Shown: positions 15,273-24,272 of the stretch, piece by piece
How positions within the stretch are numbered: the stretch's first letter is position 1
Layout: each line of letters opens with the position of its first letter
From: Burkholderiales bacterium
GTDB lineage: Bacteria; Pseudomonadota; Gammaproteobacteria; Burkholderiales; JAEUOS01
Assembly: GCA_016790635.1 (NCBI GenBank)
Contig: JAEUOR010000066.1
Coordinates: 1 to 64,000, forward strand
DNA length: 64,000 bases
Reading direction: 5' to 3'
Notes under the pieces: generated by a model
The model's database searches: none
What the model was told of the DNA's origin: nothing
Seen by the model: the letters and a program-made list of their open reading frames with translations, nothing else
Made by a program: the position numbers and the translations under genes

Positions 15273-16748
15273 ATGAAATTCGGCGATTTCACCAAGATCA
15301 AGTCCCTGGGCACCACGCAGGGACTGCGCGAGAACCTGGTTCGACTCGGGCTCCCCATGCCCTGCGACGACGTCATCGCGACGGGGCCCGACGCGCCCCT
15401 CGGCGCGAAGCTCACGGCAGGGCCGTTTACCATCGGCAACCGCTTCGCCATCCAGCCCATGGAAGGCTGGGATGGACATGCGGACGGCAACCCGTCGGAC
15501 AACACCTTTCGCCGCTGGCGCAATTTCGGGCGCTCCGGCGCCAAGATGATCTGGGGCGGCGAGGCCGTCGCGGTGCGTCACGACGGACGCGCCAACCCCA
15601 ACCAGGTGACCATGACCGCGGCCACGCAGGGCAACATCGCCAAGCTGCGCGAGGAACTGGTCGCTGCGCACCGGGAGGCGATGGGCGACGATCGCGACCT
15701 GGTCATCGGCTTGCAGCTCACGCACTCGGGACGTTTTTGCAAGCCCGACGACCAGACCACGATGAAGCCGAAGATCCTGTATCGGCATCCCATCCTGGAC
15801 CGCAAGTTCCGCCTGAAGGACGACCACCCGGTCATGAGCGACGGCGAGATCCGCGCGCTCATCGACGACTACATCGTCGCCGCCAGGCGCGCCTGGGACT
15901 GCGGCTACCAGTTCGTCGATCTCAAGCACTGCCACGGCTACCTGGGCCACGAGTTCCTCTCGGCGCGCACGCGCCCCGGGGAATTCGGCGGCTCGCTCGA
16001 GAATCGCACGCGCTTCCTCTCCGAGCTGGTGGCCGGCATCCGCGCCAGCGTGCCCGGCCTGGCCATGGGCGTGCGCGTGTCGCTGTTCGATTTCGTCCCC
16101 TTCAAGCCCGACCCGGCGCATCCGGACAAAAGCGTGCTGGGCCCCGGCGTCCCCGAGGACACCCACGGCCTCCTGCCCTACCAGCACGGCTTCGGCACCG
16201 ATGCGCAGGATCCGACCCGCGCCGACCTCTCGGAGCCGCACGCGTTCCTGGATATCGTCGAGAAGCTCGGCATTCCCATGGTCAACATCACCCTGGGCAG
16301 CCCGTACTACAACCCGCACTTGACGCGCCCGGCGCTGTATCCGCCCTCGGATGGCTACCAGCCGCCGGAGGATCCGCTGATCGGCGTCATGCGCCACCTG
16401 GAAACCGTGCGCGACCTGAAACGCGCGCACCCCGGACTGGTCTTCATGGGCAGCGGCTACACCTATCTGCAGGAATTCCTGCCCAACGTCGCGCAGGCCG
16501 TGGTGCGCGAAGGCTGGACCGACCTGGTGGGCCTGGGCCGCATGGTGCTGGCCTACCCTGAGCTCCCGGCCGACGTGCTGGCAGGACGCACCCTCCAGCG
16601 CAAGCGCCTGTGCCGCACCTTCAGCGATTGCACCACCGCGCCGCGCAACGCGATGGTATCGGGCTGTTACCCGCTGGATGCGCACTACAAGAAATCGCCC
16701 GAGATGGTGCGCCTGACGCAAGTGAAAAAGGCCGCCAATCTCGCATGA
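15273..16748 (+). CDS. Old yellow enzyme-family FMN oxidoreductase
   Basis: The protein has 491 residues, longer than classic OYE (about 360-400) owing to an N-terminal extension and insertions after residue 270. Key elements are seen: FTIGNRFAIQPMEGWD near the start of the barrel, GLQLTHSGR, the HCHGYLGHEFLSARTR motif and GGSLENRTRF, then GSGYTYLQEF and GLGRMVLAYPELP at the FMN phosphate site. Two C-terminal cysteine clusters (KRLCRTFSDC) recall the Fe-S region of 2,4-dienoyl-CoA reductase relatives, but the spacing is incomplete. It is in the nine-gene operon and probably reduces or oxidises a C=C or enone intermediate. Confidence 0.85.
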   Translation: MKFGDFTKIKSLGTTQGLRENLVRLGLPMPCDDVIATGPDAPLGAKLTAGPFTIGNRFAIQPMEGWDGHADGNPSDNTFRRWRNFGRSGAKMIWGGEAVAVRHDGRANPNQVTMTAATQGNIAKLREELVAAHREAMGDDRDLVIGLQLTHSGRFCKPDDQTTMKPKILYRHPILDRKFRLKDDHPVMSDGEIRALIDDYIVAARRAWDCGYQFVDLKHCHGYLGHEFLSARTRPGEFGGSLENRTRFLSELVAGIRASVPGLAMGVRVSLFDFVPFKPDPAHPDKSVLGPGVPEDTHGLLPYQHGFGTDAQDPTRADLSEPHAFLDIVEKLGIPMVNITLGSPYYNPHLTRPALYPPSDGYQPPEDPLIGVMRHLETVRDLKRAHPGLVFMGSGYTYLQEFLPNVAQAVVREGWTDLVGLGRMVLAYPELPADVLAGRTLQRKRLCRTFSDCTTAPRNAMVSGCYPLDAHYKKSPEMVRLTQVKKAANLA

Positions 16749-16793
16749 GCCACCGACCACGCACGCGCCCCGCGCCGCGATGAGGAGTCACCG

Positions 16794-17975
16794 ATGAACG
16801 CCCCCGAACGCCTGCGCTCCGTGATCCGCCTGCCCATGGCAGACGGCAACCTCGCCGACTTCCGGCTTTCGCAACCGCGCGATTTCCCGGCGCGCGCCTC
16901 CGGCGCCTTCACGCGCGTGGCCTACTCCGCCGCGCATGTCGTCGCCGATCCGCGCGCCGATCACGACCCCTGGTTGACGGCGGCGATCGACTGGGACGCG
17001 ACCATCGCCTATCGCCGCCACCTGTGGCAACTGGGCCTGGGCGTGGCCGAGGCCATGGATACCGCGCAGCGCGGCATGGGGCTGGACTGGCCGACCTCGC
17101 TGGAACTGATCCGCCGCTCGATCGACGCATCGCGCGATGTGCCCGGCGCGTTCCTGGCCAGCGGCGCCGGCACCGACCACCTGGGCACGGGGGAAGCGAA
17201 GTCCATCGACGATGTGATCGCGGCCTACGAGACCCAGGTCGCTGCGATCGAACACCTCGGCGGGCGCATCATCCTCATGGCGAGCCGCGCGCTTGCGCAG
17301 GTGGCCCGCTCGCCCGACGATTACCTGAAGGTCTACGACCGCATCCTCTCGCAGGTCAGGCAACCGGTCATCATCCACTGGCTGGGCGACATGTTCGATC
17401 CGGCCCTGGCCGGCTACTGGGGCCACGCCGACGCGCTGGCCGCAATGGACGTGGCCGTGCAGGCGATCGGCGCCAACGCCGCACAGGTCGATGGCGTGAA
17501 GATCTCGCTCCTGAACAAGGACCACGAGATCGCCATGCGCCGCCGCCTGCCGCCGGGCGTGCGCATGTACACCGGCGACGACTTCAACTACGCCGAACTC
17601 ATCGCCGGGGATGCGCAGGGACACAGCGACGCGCTCCTGGGCATATTCGACGCCATCGCGCCGGCCGCCTGCGCGGCGCTGTCCGCGCTGGCCAAGGGCG
17701 ACCGCGCCCAATTCGACGCCATCCTGGCGCCGACCGTGCCCTTGTCGCGCCACATCTTTCGCGCGCCGACGCGCTTCTACAAGACCGGCGTGGTCTTCAT
17801 GGCCTACCTGAACGGGCTGCAGGACCATTTCGTCATGGTCGGCGGCCAGCAGAGCGCACGCTCGCTCCTGCACCTGGCCGAGCTGTTCCGCTTAGCCGAC
17901 GCAGCCGGACTGCTGCGCGACCCGGAGTTCGCCTGCGCGCGCATGCGCGCGGTGCTGGCCGTGCACGGCCTGTGA
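16794..17975 (+). CDS. DUF993 protein, dihydrodipicolinate synthase-like aldolase
   Basis: The protein has 393 residues. Sequence features match the DUF993 group of TIM-barrel proteins related to DHDPS: AIDWDATIAYRRHLWQLGLGVAEAMDTAQRG near 60-85, IIHWLGDMFDP in the middle and VDGVKISLLNKDHE, where the lysine is the likely Schiff-base residue. No member has a firmly known reaction to my knowledge. It ends in a GTGA overlap with the next dehydrogenase gene, so the aldolase product may be the dehydrogenase substrate. Confidence 0.82.
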   Translation: MNAPERLRSVIRLPMADGNLADFRLSQPRDFPARASGAFTRVAYSAAHVVADPRADHDPWLTAAIDWDATIAYRRHLWQLGLGVAEAMDTAQRGMGLDWPTSLELIRRSIDASRDVPGAFLASGAGTDHLGTGEAKSIDDVIAAYETQVAAIEHLGGRIILMASRALAQVARSPDDYLKVYDRILSQVRQPVIIHWLGDMFDPALAGYWGHADALAAMDVAVQAIGANAAQVDGVKISLLNKDHEIAMRRRLPPGVRMYTGDDFNYAELIAGDAQGHSDALLGIFDAIAPAACAALSALAKGDRAQFDAILAPTVPLSRHIFRAPTRFYKTGVVFMAYLNGLQDHFVMVGGQQSARSLLHLAELFRLADAAGLLRDPEFACARMRAVLAVHGL

Positions 17976-18844
17976 AAAGCGGGGTTGGACTCGTCGGTTT
18001 GGGACTGGTCGGCACCGCGCTGATCTCCCGGCTGCGCGCGGCCGGCTTCGACCCGCAAGGCTGGGACCACGATGGCGCGGCGCTGACCCGTTGCAGGCAA
18101 GGCGGCGGGCGCACCGTCGACTCCGCCGCCGCGCTCGGGCGCGAATGCGCGGTCGTGATCCTGGCCGTGTTCGATACCGCCGGCGTGATCGACGTGCTCG
18201 AAGGCGAGGATGGCATCCTGGCCGGCGGCACGCCGCAGGCGGTGATCGATTGCTCGACCGGCGATGCCGACACCCTGCAGGCGCTGGCGACGCGCCTGGC
18301 GGCGCGCGGCATCGACTTCATCGAAGCGCCGCTGTCGGGGTCGAGCGCGCAGATCGCCGCCGGCGAAGCGCTCATGCTCCTGGGCGGCGAAGCGCGAGCC
18401 ATCGCGGCCCAGGACACGCTGCTCTGCGCCATCGCCGCCCGGCGCACCCACGTCGGCGGCGCAGGCATGGGCGCGCGCGCCAAGCTTGCGACCAACCTGG
18501 TCCTGGGGCTGAACCGCGCGGCGCTGGCCGAAGGCATGGCCTTCGCCGAGAGCCTCGGCATCGCGCCGGCGGACTTTCTCGAACTGATACTGAACTCGCC
18601 GGCCCGTTCGGAGGCGGCAGTGCAGAAGGGCGTGCAGATGGTGCGTGAAGATTTCGCCCCGCGCTCGCGCGTGCGTCAGCACCTGAAGGACGTGGAACTC
18701 ATGCTCGCCGCCGCCCGGGCAAACGGGCGGCGCCTGCCGCTGACCGATGCCCACGCGGCGCTGCTGCGTACCGCAGTGGACCAAGGCGACGGCGACCTCG
18801 ACAACGCCGCGATCCTGCGCACCCTGCGCCGCGCCCGCGCTTGA
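17972..18844 (+). CDS. NAD(P)-dependent beta-hydroxyacid dehydrogenase
   Basis: The protein has 290 residues and starts at a GTG overlapping the previous stop. Rossmann motif GLVGLGLVGTALISRL is at the N terminus, the substrate-binding motif is EAPLSGSSAQIAAGEAL near 110-125, and the catalytic lysine is in GARAKLATNLVLG near 170. This is the 3-hydroxyisobutyrate/tartronate semialdehyde reductase family. It is the last gene of the operon begun at 9702. Tartronate semialdehyde-type intermediates arise from sugar-acid aldolase reactions, which suits the DUF993 neighbour, but this is inference. Confidence 0.88.
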   Translation: MKSGVGLVGLGLVGTALISRLRAAGFDPQGWDHDGAALTRCRQGGGRTVDSAAALGRECAVVILAVFDTAGVIDVLEGEDGILAGGTPQAVIDCSTGDADTLQALATRLAARGIDFIEAPLSGSSAQIAAGEALMLLGGEARAIAAQDTLLCAIAARRTHVGGAGMGARAKLATNLVLGLNRAALAEGMAFAESLGIAPADFLELILNSPARSEAAVQKGVQMVREDFAPRSRVRQHLKDVELMLAAARANGRRLPLTDAHAALLRTAVDQGDGDLDNAAILRTLRRARA

Positions 18845-18871
18845 ATCGTCGCGCCGGCCGGCCGCACCGAT

Positions 18872-19549
18872 TCAGGGCGCGCCGCGGCGTGCCCTCACCT
18901 TGGCCTCCAGCGACTCCATGCGCCGGTCGCGGATCCCGAGTTCACGCAGGTGGGCCACGGTATCGAAGAGGTAGTCGCAGCAGCTTCCCATCGGCCCGGC
19001 CGCGGACGCCAGATGATGCGCGACCTGGTCTTCGTGCAGGTCGGCCACATAGCGGTCGTGGCGGCGGTTGGCGGAAAACGCGATCGCGTGCACCGGCCCC
19101 TCGGGCGTGCGCGCGCAGGTCCACACCGGGCGGTACGCCTTGGTGAACATCTCGCGCCGCCACAGCACCTCCAGCTCGGTCGGCGCGGCCTTGCGGGTGA
19201 CGCGGTAGGCGACGCCTGAGCAGCTGCCGCCGGGCTCCAGCGAGAGCATGAGGCCGGGACGCTCCGGCGTGCCGCGCCCGGCGCGCACCCACAGGCAGAA
19301 CTCGCGGTGGTAGCCGTAGATGTGCGCAGTGCGCCTTTCGACATAGTGAAACGCCGGGTTCCAGATCAGGGAGCCGAACGCGAACACCCAGATGTGACGC
19401 GGGTCGGGCGCGCTGTCCAGAAAGCCCTGTATCTGCGCCGTGCGCTCCGCATCGGACATGAAAGTCACTTCCGGCCCCATGAGCGCGCGCGCCGAGGCGT
19501 GGAAGGTGCCGTCGAGGATCGTTTCGCGGGTGAGCTTGAGCGCGGCCAT
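18872..19549 (-). CDS. Gamma-glutamylcyclotransferase, ChaC family
   Basis: The protein has 225 residues. The ChaC signature WVFAFGSLIWNPAF is near residue 55-70, followed by GYHREFCLWV, GTPERPGLML and SGVAYRV. These enzymes cleave glutathione to 5-oxoproline and Cys-Gly in the cytoplasm. I chose the internal ATG at 19549 because the upstream part of the open frame lacks family similarity. It is convergent with the catabolic operon and divergent from the uronate dehydrogenase-like gene, 99 bases away. Confidence 0.88.
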   Translation of the reverse strand: MAALKLTRETILDGTFHASARALMGPEVTFMSDAERTAQIQGFLDSAPDPRHIWVFAFGSLIWNPAFHYVERRTAHIYGYHREFCLWVRAGRGTPERPGLMLSLEPGGSCSGVAYRVTRKAAPTELEVLWRREMFTKAYRPVWTCARTPEGPVHAIAFSANRRHDRYVADLHEDQVAHHLASAAGPMGSCCDYLFDTVAHLRELGIRDRRMESLEAKVRARRGAP

Positions 19550-19648
19550 GGGAAGCTGATTCTTGCACGTCGCCGCGGACACGCGCGGTTGCGGCCGGGA
19601 CGGGGCAAAATACCCGCCCCGCAATCCATCGACCATCAGGGATCACCC

Positions 19649-20464
19649 ATGCAAGCCCGCAACATCCTCATCACCGGCGCCGCCGGGCAGATCGGCGTCG
19701 CGCTGCGCGCCGGGTTCAAGGGCGTCTACCCGTTGCTGCGCCTGTCGGACCGCGCGCCACTGGCGGCCGCCGGACCCGGCGAAGAGGTGGTGCAAGCCGA
19801 CCTGGGCGACATGCCCGCCATCGAGAAGCTGGTGCAAGGCATCGACTGCATCATTCACCTGGGCGGCGCCTCGACCGAGAACACCTGGGAGACCATTCTC
19901 TCGGCCAACATCGCCGGCTGCTTCAATCTCTTCGAGGCCGCGCGCAAGCACAAGGTCAAGCGCGTGATCTTCGCCAGCTCCAACCACGCGATCGGCTTTC
20001 ACCGGCGCGAGCGCTTCATCGACAACACCGTGGTGCCGCGCCCGGATACGCGCTATGGCGTCTCCAAGGTCTTCGGCGAGGCGCTCGGGCGCCTGTACGC
20101 CGACAAGCACGGCCTGTCGGTGGCCTGCCTGCGCATCGGCACGTTCCGCAATCCGGACCGGCCGGACAACGTGCGTCAGCTGCAAAGCTGGATCAGCCAT
20201 CGCGACATGGTGCACCTGATGCGCTGCTGCATCGACCATCCGGACTATCACTTCGCGGTCGTCTACGGGCTGTCCAACAACCTGCGTGGACGCTGGGACA
20301 ACAGCAACGTCAAGTGGCTGGGCTACCGGCCGCAGGACGACTCCGAGGCCTGGGCCGCCGAAATCCTGGCCAAAGGAGAAAAGGAGAACGAGGTCTCGGC
20401 GCTTTTCCACGGCGGGTTCTACACGCCGATGGAGTTCGACGGCGATGTCGATCGCATCGACTGA
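19649..20464 (+). CDS. NAD-dependent epimerase/dehydratase, uronate dehydrogenase-like
   Basis: The protein has 271 residues, the length of uronate dehydrogenase. It has the Rossmann motif ITGAAGQIG, IHLGGASTENTWETIL, then FASSNHAIGFHRR and YGVSKVFGEAL (catalytic Y-x-x-x-K) and RIGTFRNPDRPDNVRQL. The SSNHAIGF pattern is typical of Udh, which oxidises D-glucuronate or D-galacturonate to the aldaro-lactone. Relatives act on other sugars too. Its product could feed enolase-superfamily dehydratases of the upstream operon, although it has its own promoter region. Confidence 0.8.
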   Translation: MQARNILITGAAGQIGVALRAGFKGVYPLLRLSDRAPLAAAGPGEEVVQADLGDMPAIEKLVQGIDCIIHLGGASTENTWETILSANIAGCFNLFEAARKHKVKRVIFASSNHAIGFHRRERFIDNTVVPRPDTRYGVSKVFGEALGRLYADKHGLSVACLRIGTFRNPDRPDNVRQLQSWISHRDMVHLMRCCIDHPDYHFAVVYGLSNNLRGRWDNSNVKWLGYRPQDDSEAWAAEILAKGEKENEVSALFHGGFYTPMEFDGDVDRID

Positions 20465-20521
20465 ACGGCGCGGGCACGCGCGGCGCCGGCGGGCCGCGGG
20501 GTCGCATGCCGCAAACACGCC

Positions 20522-20953
20522 CTAGGAGGGCCGCGCCGACGCCGGCAGCCCGAACACGCGGTCAAAAGCCCAGGTGAAGGCGAAGGTGTAGAAGAGGAAG
20601 AACAGGTTCAAGGCCAGATTGACCATGAACGACTCCAGCCAGGTGATCGACAGCCACCAGGCCGCCACCGGCAGGAGCACGGCCATGAAGCCGCATTCGA
20701 AGCCGACCGCGTGAACGATGCGCCGGCCCAGCCCGCGGCCGCGCGTGGCGCGCCTGGCCTCCCAGCGCTCAAACGCGGTGTTGTAGCCGAGATTCCACAC
20801 CACCGCGAAGAGGGATGCGAACACCGAAAGGGCTCCCGCCCTGGCAACCCCGGCCTCGGACACGCTCAAGAACCCCAAGGTGCCTATGATGAGCGCAAAG
20901 GTCTCATAGAGCGCCACATAGACGACCCTTCGCCGCGTTCCTTCCAATCGCAT
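20522..20953 (-). CDS. PACE-family efflux transporter (BTP domain)
   Basis: The protein has 143 residues with four membrane helices in two similar halves, as expected for the AceI/PACE family. Motifs RRVVYVALYETFALI (helix 1, conserved E), WNLGYNTAFERWEARR (end of helix 2), and HAVGFECGFM in helix 3 fit the two BTP repeats. The family pumps chlorhexidine and, natively, short-chain diamines. The ATG at 20953 fits family length. It is divergent from the luciferase-like gene at 21131. Confidence 0.88.
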   Translation of the reverse strand: MRLEGTRRRVVYVALYETFALIIGTLGFLSVSEAGVARAGALSVFASLFAVVWNLGYNTAFERWEARRATRGRGLGRRIVHAVGFECGFMAVLLPVAAWWLSITWLESFMVNLALNLFFLFYTFAFTWAFDRVFGLPASARPS

Positions 20954-21130
20954 GATCTCAGCGCGCAGGCCGCACGCAAGCACCGCCGCGGATTGTCGTC
21001 ATGCAAACGTGGAACTGCGTGAAACGCCTGCGATGGGATAAAGTGAACAACTGTCGCAATCCGGGCCGCTCGAGACACGCAGTATGCCGCAGCCGCGCAG
21101 CCCGGCCCGCACCGTTCACCCGTTACCCCG

Positions 21131-22135
21131 ATGAAATCAATCAAGGACATCAAGCTCTCCATGCTCGACCTGGTCGCCGTGCGCGAGGGCATGGGCGTGG
21201 GCGAGTCGATCCGCATCGCGCTCATGACCGCGCAGCACGTCGAGAAGCTGGGCTTCGCGCGCTACTGGGTGGCCGAACATCACAACATGCCCGGCATCGC
21301 CAGTTCCGCCACGGCGGTGCTGGTGGGCCACCTGGCCGGCGGCACGCACAGCATCCGCGTCGGCTCCGGCGGCATCATGCTGCCCAACCATGCGCCGCTG
21401 GTGGTGGCCGAAGCCTTCGGTACCCTGGCCGAGCTGTACCCGGGGCGCATCGACCTGGGGCTGGGGCGCGCGCCGGGCACCGACCAGTTGACCATGCGCG
21501 CGCTCAGGCGCGATCGCGTCGAGACCGAGGAGGACTTCCCGCGCGAGGTCGCCGAGTTGCAGCAACTGCTGGCCGCGCCGACGCCCGGGCAACGCCTGAT
21601 TGCCATGCCCGGCGCGGGCACCGAGGTGCCGATCTGGCTCCTGGGATCGAGCCTCTTCTCGGCGCAGCTGGCAGCTGAGCGCGGCCTGCCTTATGCGTTC
21701 GCGTCGCACTTCGCACCGCGACTGCTCCTGGCGGCGCTGGACCTCTACCGGCGCAATTTCAAGCCGTCCGCGAAACTGGACAAGCCCTATGTCGTGATCG
21801 GCGTGCCGCTGATCGCCGCGCCGGACGACGCCGAGGCCGATTACTTGGCCAGCAGCACCTACCAGCGCATCCTGGGCATCCTGACCGGTCGGCGCGGCCG
21901 CCTGCAGCCGCCGGTGGATGGCTTTCTCGAGCGCCTGCACGTGCAGGAACGCGCGGCGATCGCGGATTTTCTGGCCGCAGCGGTGATCGGCGGGCCGGAG
22001 ACCATTGCCAAAGGCTTCGCGCAACTGGCCGAGGTGACCCAGGCCGACGAGTTCATGCTGGTCTCGGACGTGTTCGACCCGGCGCTGCGGCTGCGTTCGC
22101 TGGATATCGCGGCCGCAGTGCATGCCGCGCCTTGA
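21131..22135 (+). CDS. Luciferase-like (LLM class) flavin-dependent oxidoreductase
   Basis: The protein has 334 residues. It has the YhbW/MsnO8-type pattern: KLSMLDLVAVREGM at the start, FARYWVAEHHNMPGIASSATAVL, GGIMLPNHAPLVVAE and GRIDLGLGRAPGTDQ. Such enzymes use FMNH2 for monooxygenation, but many have unknown substrates. It lies 22 bases upstream of an orphan receptor gene, so the two are probably co-transcribed. Confidence 0.9.
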   Translation: MKSIKDIKLSMLDLVAVREGMGVGESIRIALMTAQHVEKLGFARYWVAEHHNMPGIASSATAVLVGHLAGGTHSIRVGSGGIMLPNHAPLVVAEAFGTLAELYPGRIDLGLGRAPGTDQLTMRALRRDRVETEEDFPREVAELQQLLAAPTPGQRLIAMPGAGTEVPIWLLGSSLFSAQLAAERGLPYAFASHFAPRLLLAALDLYRRNFKPSAKLDKPYVVIGVPLIAAPDDAEADYLASSTYQRILGILTGRRGRLQPPVDGFLERLHVQERAAIADFLAAAVIGGPETIAKGFAQLAEVTQADEFMLVSDVFDPALRLRSLDIAAAVHAAP

Positions 22136-22157
22136 GTCGGTGAACGGAAGAAATCAC

Positions 22158-23141
22158 ATGAATCAGCGTCGTACGCTACTGAACATGTTCGGCGCCGCGG
22201 CGCTGGGAGGACTCCGGCCGGCAGCGGCGCAGACGAGCGGGCGCATCTGGCGCGTCGGTGTGATGCCCGGCGGTCCCATGGCGCCACGCAAGTTCCAGTG
22301 GGACGTGTTCTTTCAGCGCATGCGCGAGTTGGGCTACGTCGAGGGCCGGAACGTCCAGTTCGAGGTCCGCGCGCCGGAGAAGGAAGGCGACCCGTTCGAC
22401 GAACCGGCTGCCGACCTGGTGCGCGTCAAGGTCGATGTCATCGTCGCCACCGCCAACGCCGCCATCGCCGCCGCCCGCAAGGCGACGCAACAAATCCCGA
22501 TCGTCATGTGCCCCGGCAGCGACCCGGTCGCCCTGGGATTCGTGACCAGCCTGGGCCGGCCCGGCACCAACGTGACCGGTGTCAACCTGCAGTTCGAGGA
22601 AACCGCCGGCAAACGGCTCCAGCTGCTCAAGGAGATGCTGCCCAAGGTATCGCGCCTGGCGTTTCTTTCCCACAACGCGCCGGGCGTCAAGGCACAACTG
22701 GAGGCCACACAGCAGGCGGCGGCGTCGCTTGGCCTCAAGGTGCAGGTCGTCACGGCGAACACCCCCGACGCGATGCCCGGCGCTTTCGATGAGGCCGTCA
22801 AAGGGCGCGCCGAAGCGCTGGTGATCTCGACGGGAAGTTTCACCTTCGGCATGCGCTCCCAGATCGCGGCGCTCGCCTCCAAGCATCGCCTGCCGTCGAT
22901 CTTTACGCTTGCGGCGGGCACCGATGCCGGCCAGCTCATGAGTTATGGCCCGAATGACCGCGAGTACTACCGCCAGGCCGCAGGTTATGTGGACAGGATA
23001 TTGAAGGGCGCCAAACCCGGCGACCTGCCGGTCGAGCAGCCGACCAAGTGGGAGCTGGTGATCAACATGAAGACCGCCAAGGCGATGGGTATCGTCGTCC
23101 CGCAGACGGTGCTGCTGCAGGCGGAGCGCCTGGTCGAGTGA
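22158..23141 (+). CDS. Orphan ABC-type substrate-binding protein (PF04392 type)
   Basis: The protein has 327 residues with a probable signal segment (MNQRRTLLNMFGAAALGG, ending AAA). The body shows the ABC_sub_bind pattern: RMRELGYVEGRNV near 60, DLVRVKVDVIVA, PIVMCPGSDPVALGFV, GRPGTNVTG and GYVDRILKGAKPGDLPVEQPTKWELVIN near the end. No permease or ATPase is nearby, which is common for this family in betaproteobacteria. It probably forms a unit with the luciferase-like gene. The ligand is unknown. Confidence 0.85.
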   Translation: MNQRRTLLNMFGAAALGGLRPAAAQTSGRIWRVGVMPGGPMAPRKFQWDVFFQRMRELGYVEGRNVQFEVRAPEKEGDPFDEPAADLVRVKVDVIVATANAAIAAARKATQQIPIVMCPGSDPVALGFVTSLGRPGTNVTGVNLQFEETAGKRLQLLKEMLPKVSRLAFLSHNAPGVKAQLEATQQAAASLGLKVQVVTANTPDAMPGAFDEAVKGRAEALVISTGSFTFGMRSQIAALASKHRLPSIFTLAAGTDAGQLMSYGPNDREYYRQAAGYVDRILKGAKPGDLPVEQPTKWELVINMKTAKAMGIVVPQTVLLQAERLVE

Positions 23142-23145
23142 TTCC

Positions 23146-23273
23146 TGCCGGCCTTCGCGCTAAAGCGTCGGACTCGGAAACTCCCCGCCCATGGCGACCA
23201 GACCCCACGGCCCGCCCTGCGCGTCCCACGAAAACGAGATGTGCGCCATGGCCGCGTGGTGGTCGCGGAACAT
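23146..23273 (-). pseudogene. Duplicated 3' end of the flavin monooxygenase gene
   Basis: These 128 bases match 24543-24672, the end of the gene at 24557-25765, with about six substitutions. The reading frame is kept for the last 37 residues (from MFRDHHAAMAH to GEFPSPTL) and the stop. Most differences are at third positions, so the copy was once under coding selection or is recent. Nothing upstream of the fragment matches the gene. Together the two copies flank the receptor gene at 23298 as direct repeats. Confidence 0.85.
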
Positions 23274-23297
23274 ACTGCAGCGTCTCCCAGCCTGCCG

Positions 23298-24272
23298 TCA
23301 TTGTTCGAGCTTGACGCCCAGCTCGCGGATCACGCGCGTGTAACGCTCGCTGTCGCTGCGCAGCGCCGCGGCGAGGTGCTCGGGCCCGGCGCGCACCACA
23401 TCCACACCGATGCTTTCCATGCGCGCGCGCACCTCAGGCACCGCCATCGCCTTGTTGACCTCGGCGTTGAGACGCGCCGCCAGGTCGGGCGGCATGCCGG
23501 CCGGGCCGAAGACGGCGTACCAGACCGTCATCTCGACGCCGGGCAGGGTTTCCATGAGCGTGGGCGTGTCGGGCAGCAGAGCCGAACGTTTCGCTTCGGT
23601 CACAGCGAGCAAGCGCAGCTTGCCCGAACGCACATGCGGCAGGGTTTGCGTGCCGGCCGAGAACAGCACCTGGGTCTGGTTGCCGACGGTATCGAGCACG
23701 GCCGGAGCGCCGCCCTTGTAAGGAACGTGCAGCATGCTGATGCCGGCCGCCTTCATGAACAGTTCCGCGCTCAAATGATTGGTGGACCCGCCGCCCGCCG
23801 AGGCGTAGGCGAGCTTGCCCGGATTGGCTTTCGCATAGGCAATCAGTTCGCGCACGTTGTTCGCGGGCACCGCAGCGTTGATCACCATGGTGTTGACGAC
23901 ATTGGCCACCAGCGCAATCGGCGTGAAGTCCTCGACGCCCCGGAAGGGCATATTGGGAATCAGCGCCGGATTCATTGCATGCGTGCTCATGGAGCCGACC
24001 AGCAGGGTGTAGCCATCCGGTTTGGCTTTGGCGACGATGTTGGAGCCGATGTTGCCCGATGCACCGCTGCGGTTTTCCACCAGCACCGGCTGCCCGACGG
24101 AGCGCGTCATCTGCTCGGCGATCGCGCGCGCGATGATGTCAGTCGAACCGCCCGGCGCCCAGGGCACGATCAGCGTGATGGGTTTGTCGGGGAAGGCAGC
24201 GGCGCTGTGCGCCAGCACGAGCGCAGCGCAGCCGAGCAAACGCGCAACGTGACAAATCATCCGGTCAAGCAT
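23298..24272 (-). CDS. TctC/Bug-family tripartite tricarboxylate transporter receptor
   Basis: The protein has 324 residues with a signal peptide (ending AHSAAAF). Bug family pattern: FPDKPITLIVPWAPGGSTDIIARAI, VENRSGASGNIGSNIVAKAKPDGYTLL, LHVPYKGGAPAVLD and LPDTPTLMETLPG. An AGGAG site precedes the ATG. No TctA/TctB membrane genes are in the window, which is usual for Bug proteins. It is bracketed by the duplicated gene tail at 23146 and 24543, suggesting it was inserted downstream of the monooxygenase gene. Confidence 0.9.
   Translation of the reverse strand: MLDRMICHVARLLGCAALVLAHSAAAFPDKPITLIVPWAPGGSTDIIARAIAEQMTRSVGQPVLVENRSGASGNIGSNIVAKAKPDGYTLLVGSMSTHAMNPALIPNMPFRGVEDFTPIALVANVVNTMVINAAVPANNVRELIAYAKANPGKLAYASAGGGSTNHLSAELFMKAAGISMLHVPYKGGAPAVLDTVGNQTQVLFSAGTQTLPHVRSGKLRLLAVTEAKRSALLPDTPTLMETLPGVEMTVWYAVFGPAGMPPDLAARLNAEVNKAMAVPEVRARMESIGVDVVRAGPEHLAAALRSDSERYTRVIRELGVKLEQ

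Noticed and set aside
20954..21130. CGGATTG/CAATCCG inverted repeat between PACE and luciferase-like genes
   Set aside because: Seven-base arms separated by about 60 bases are expected by chance in this composition; no support from context.
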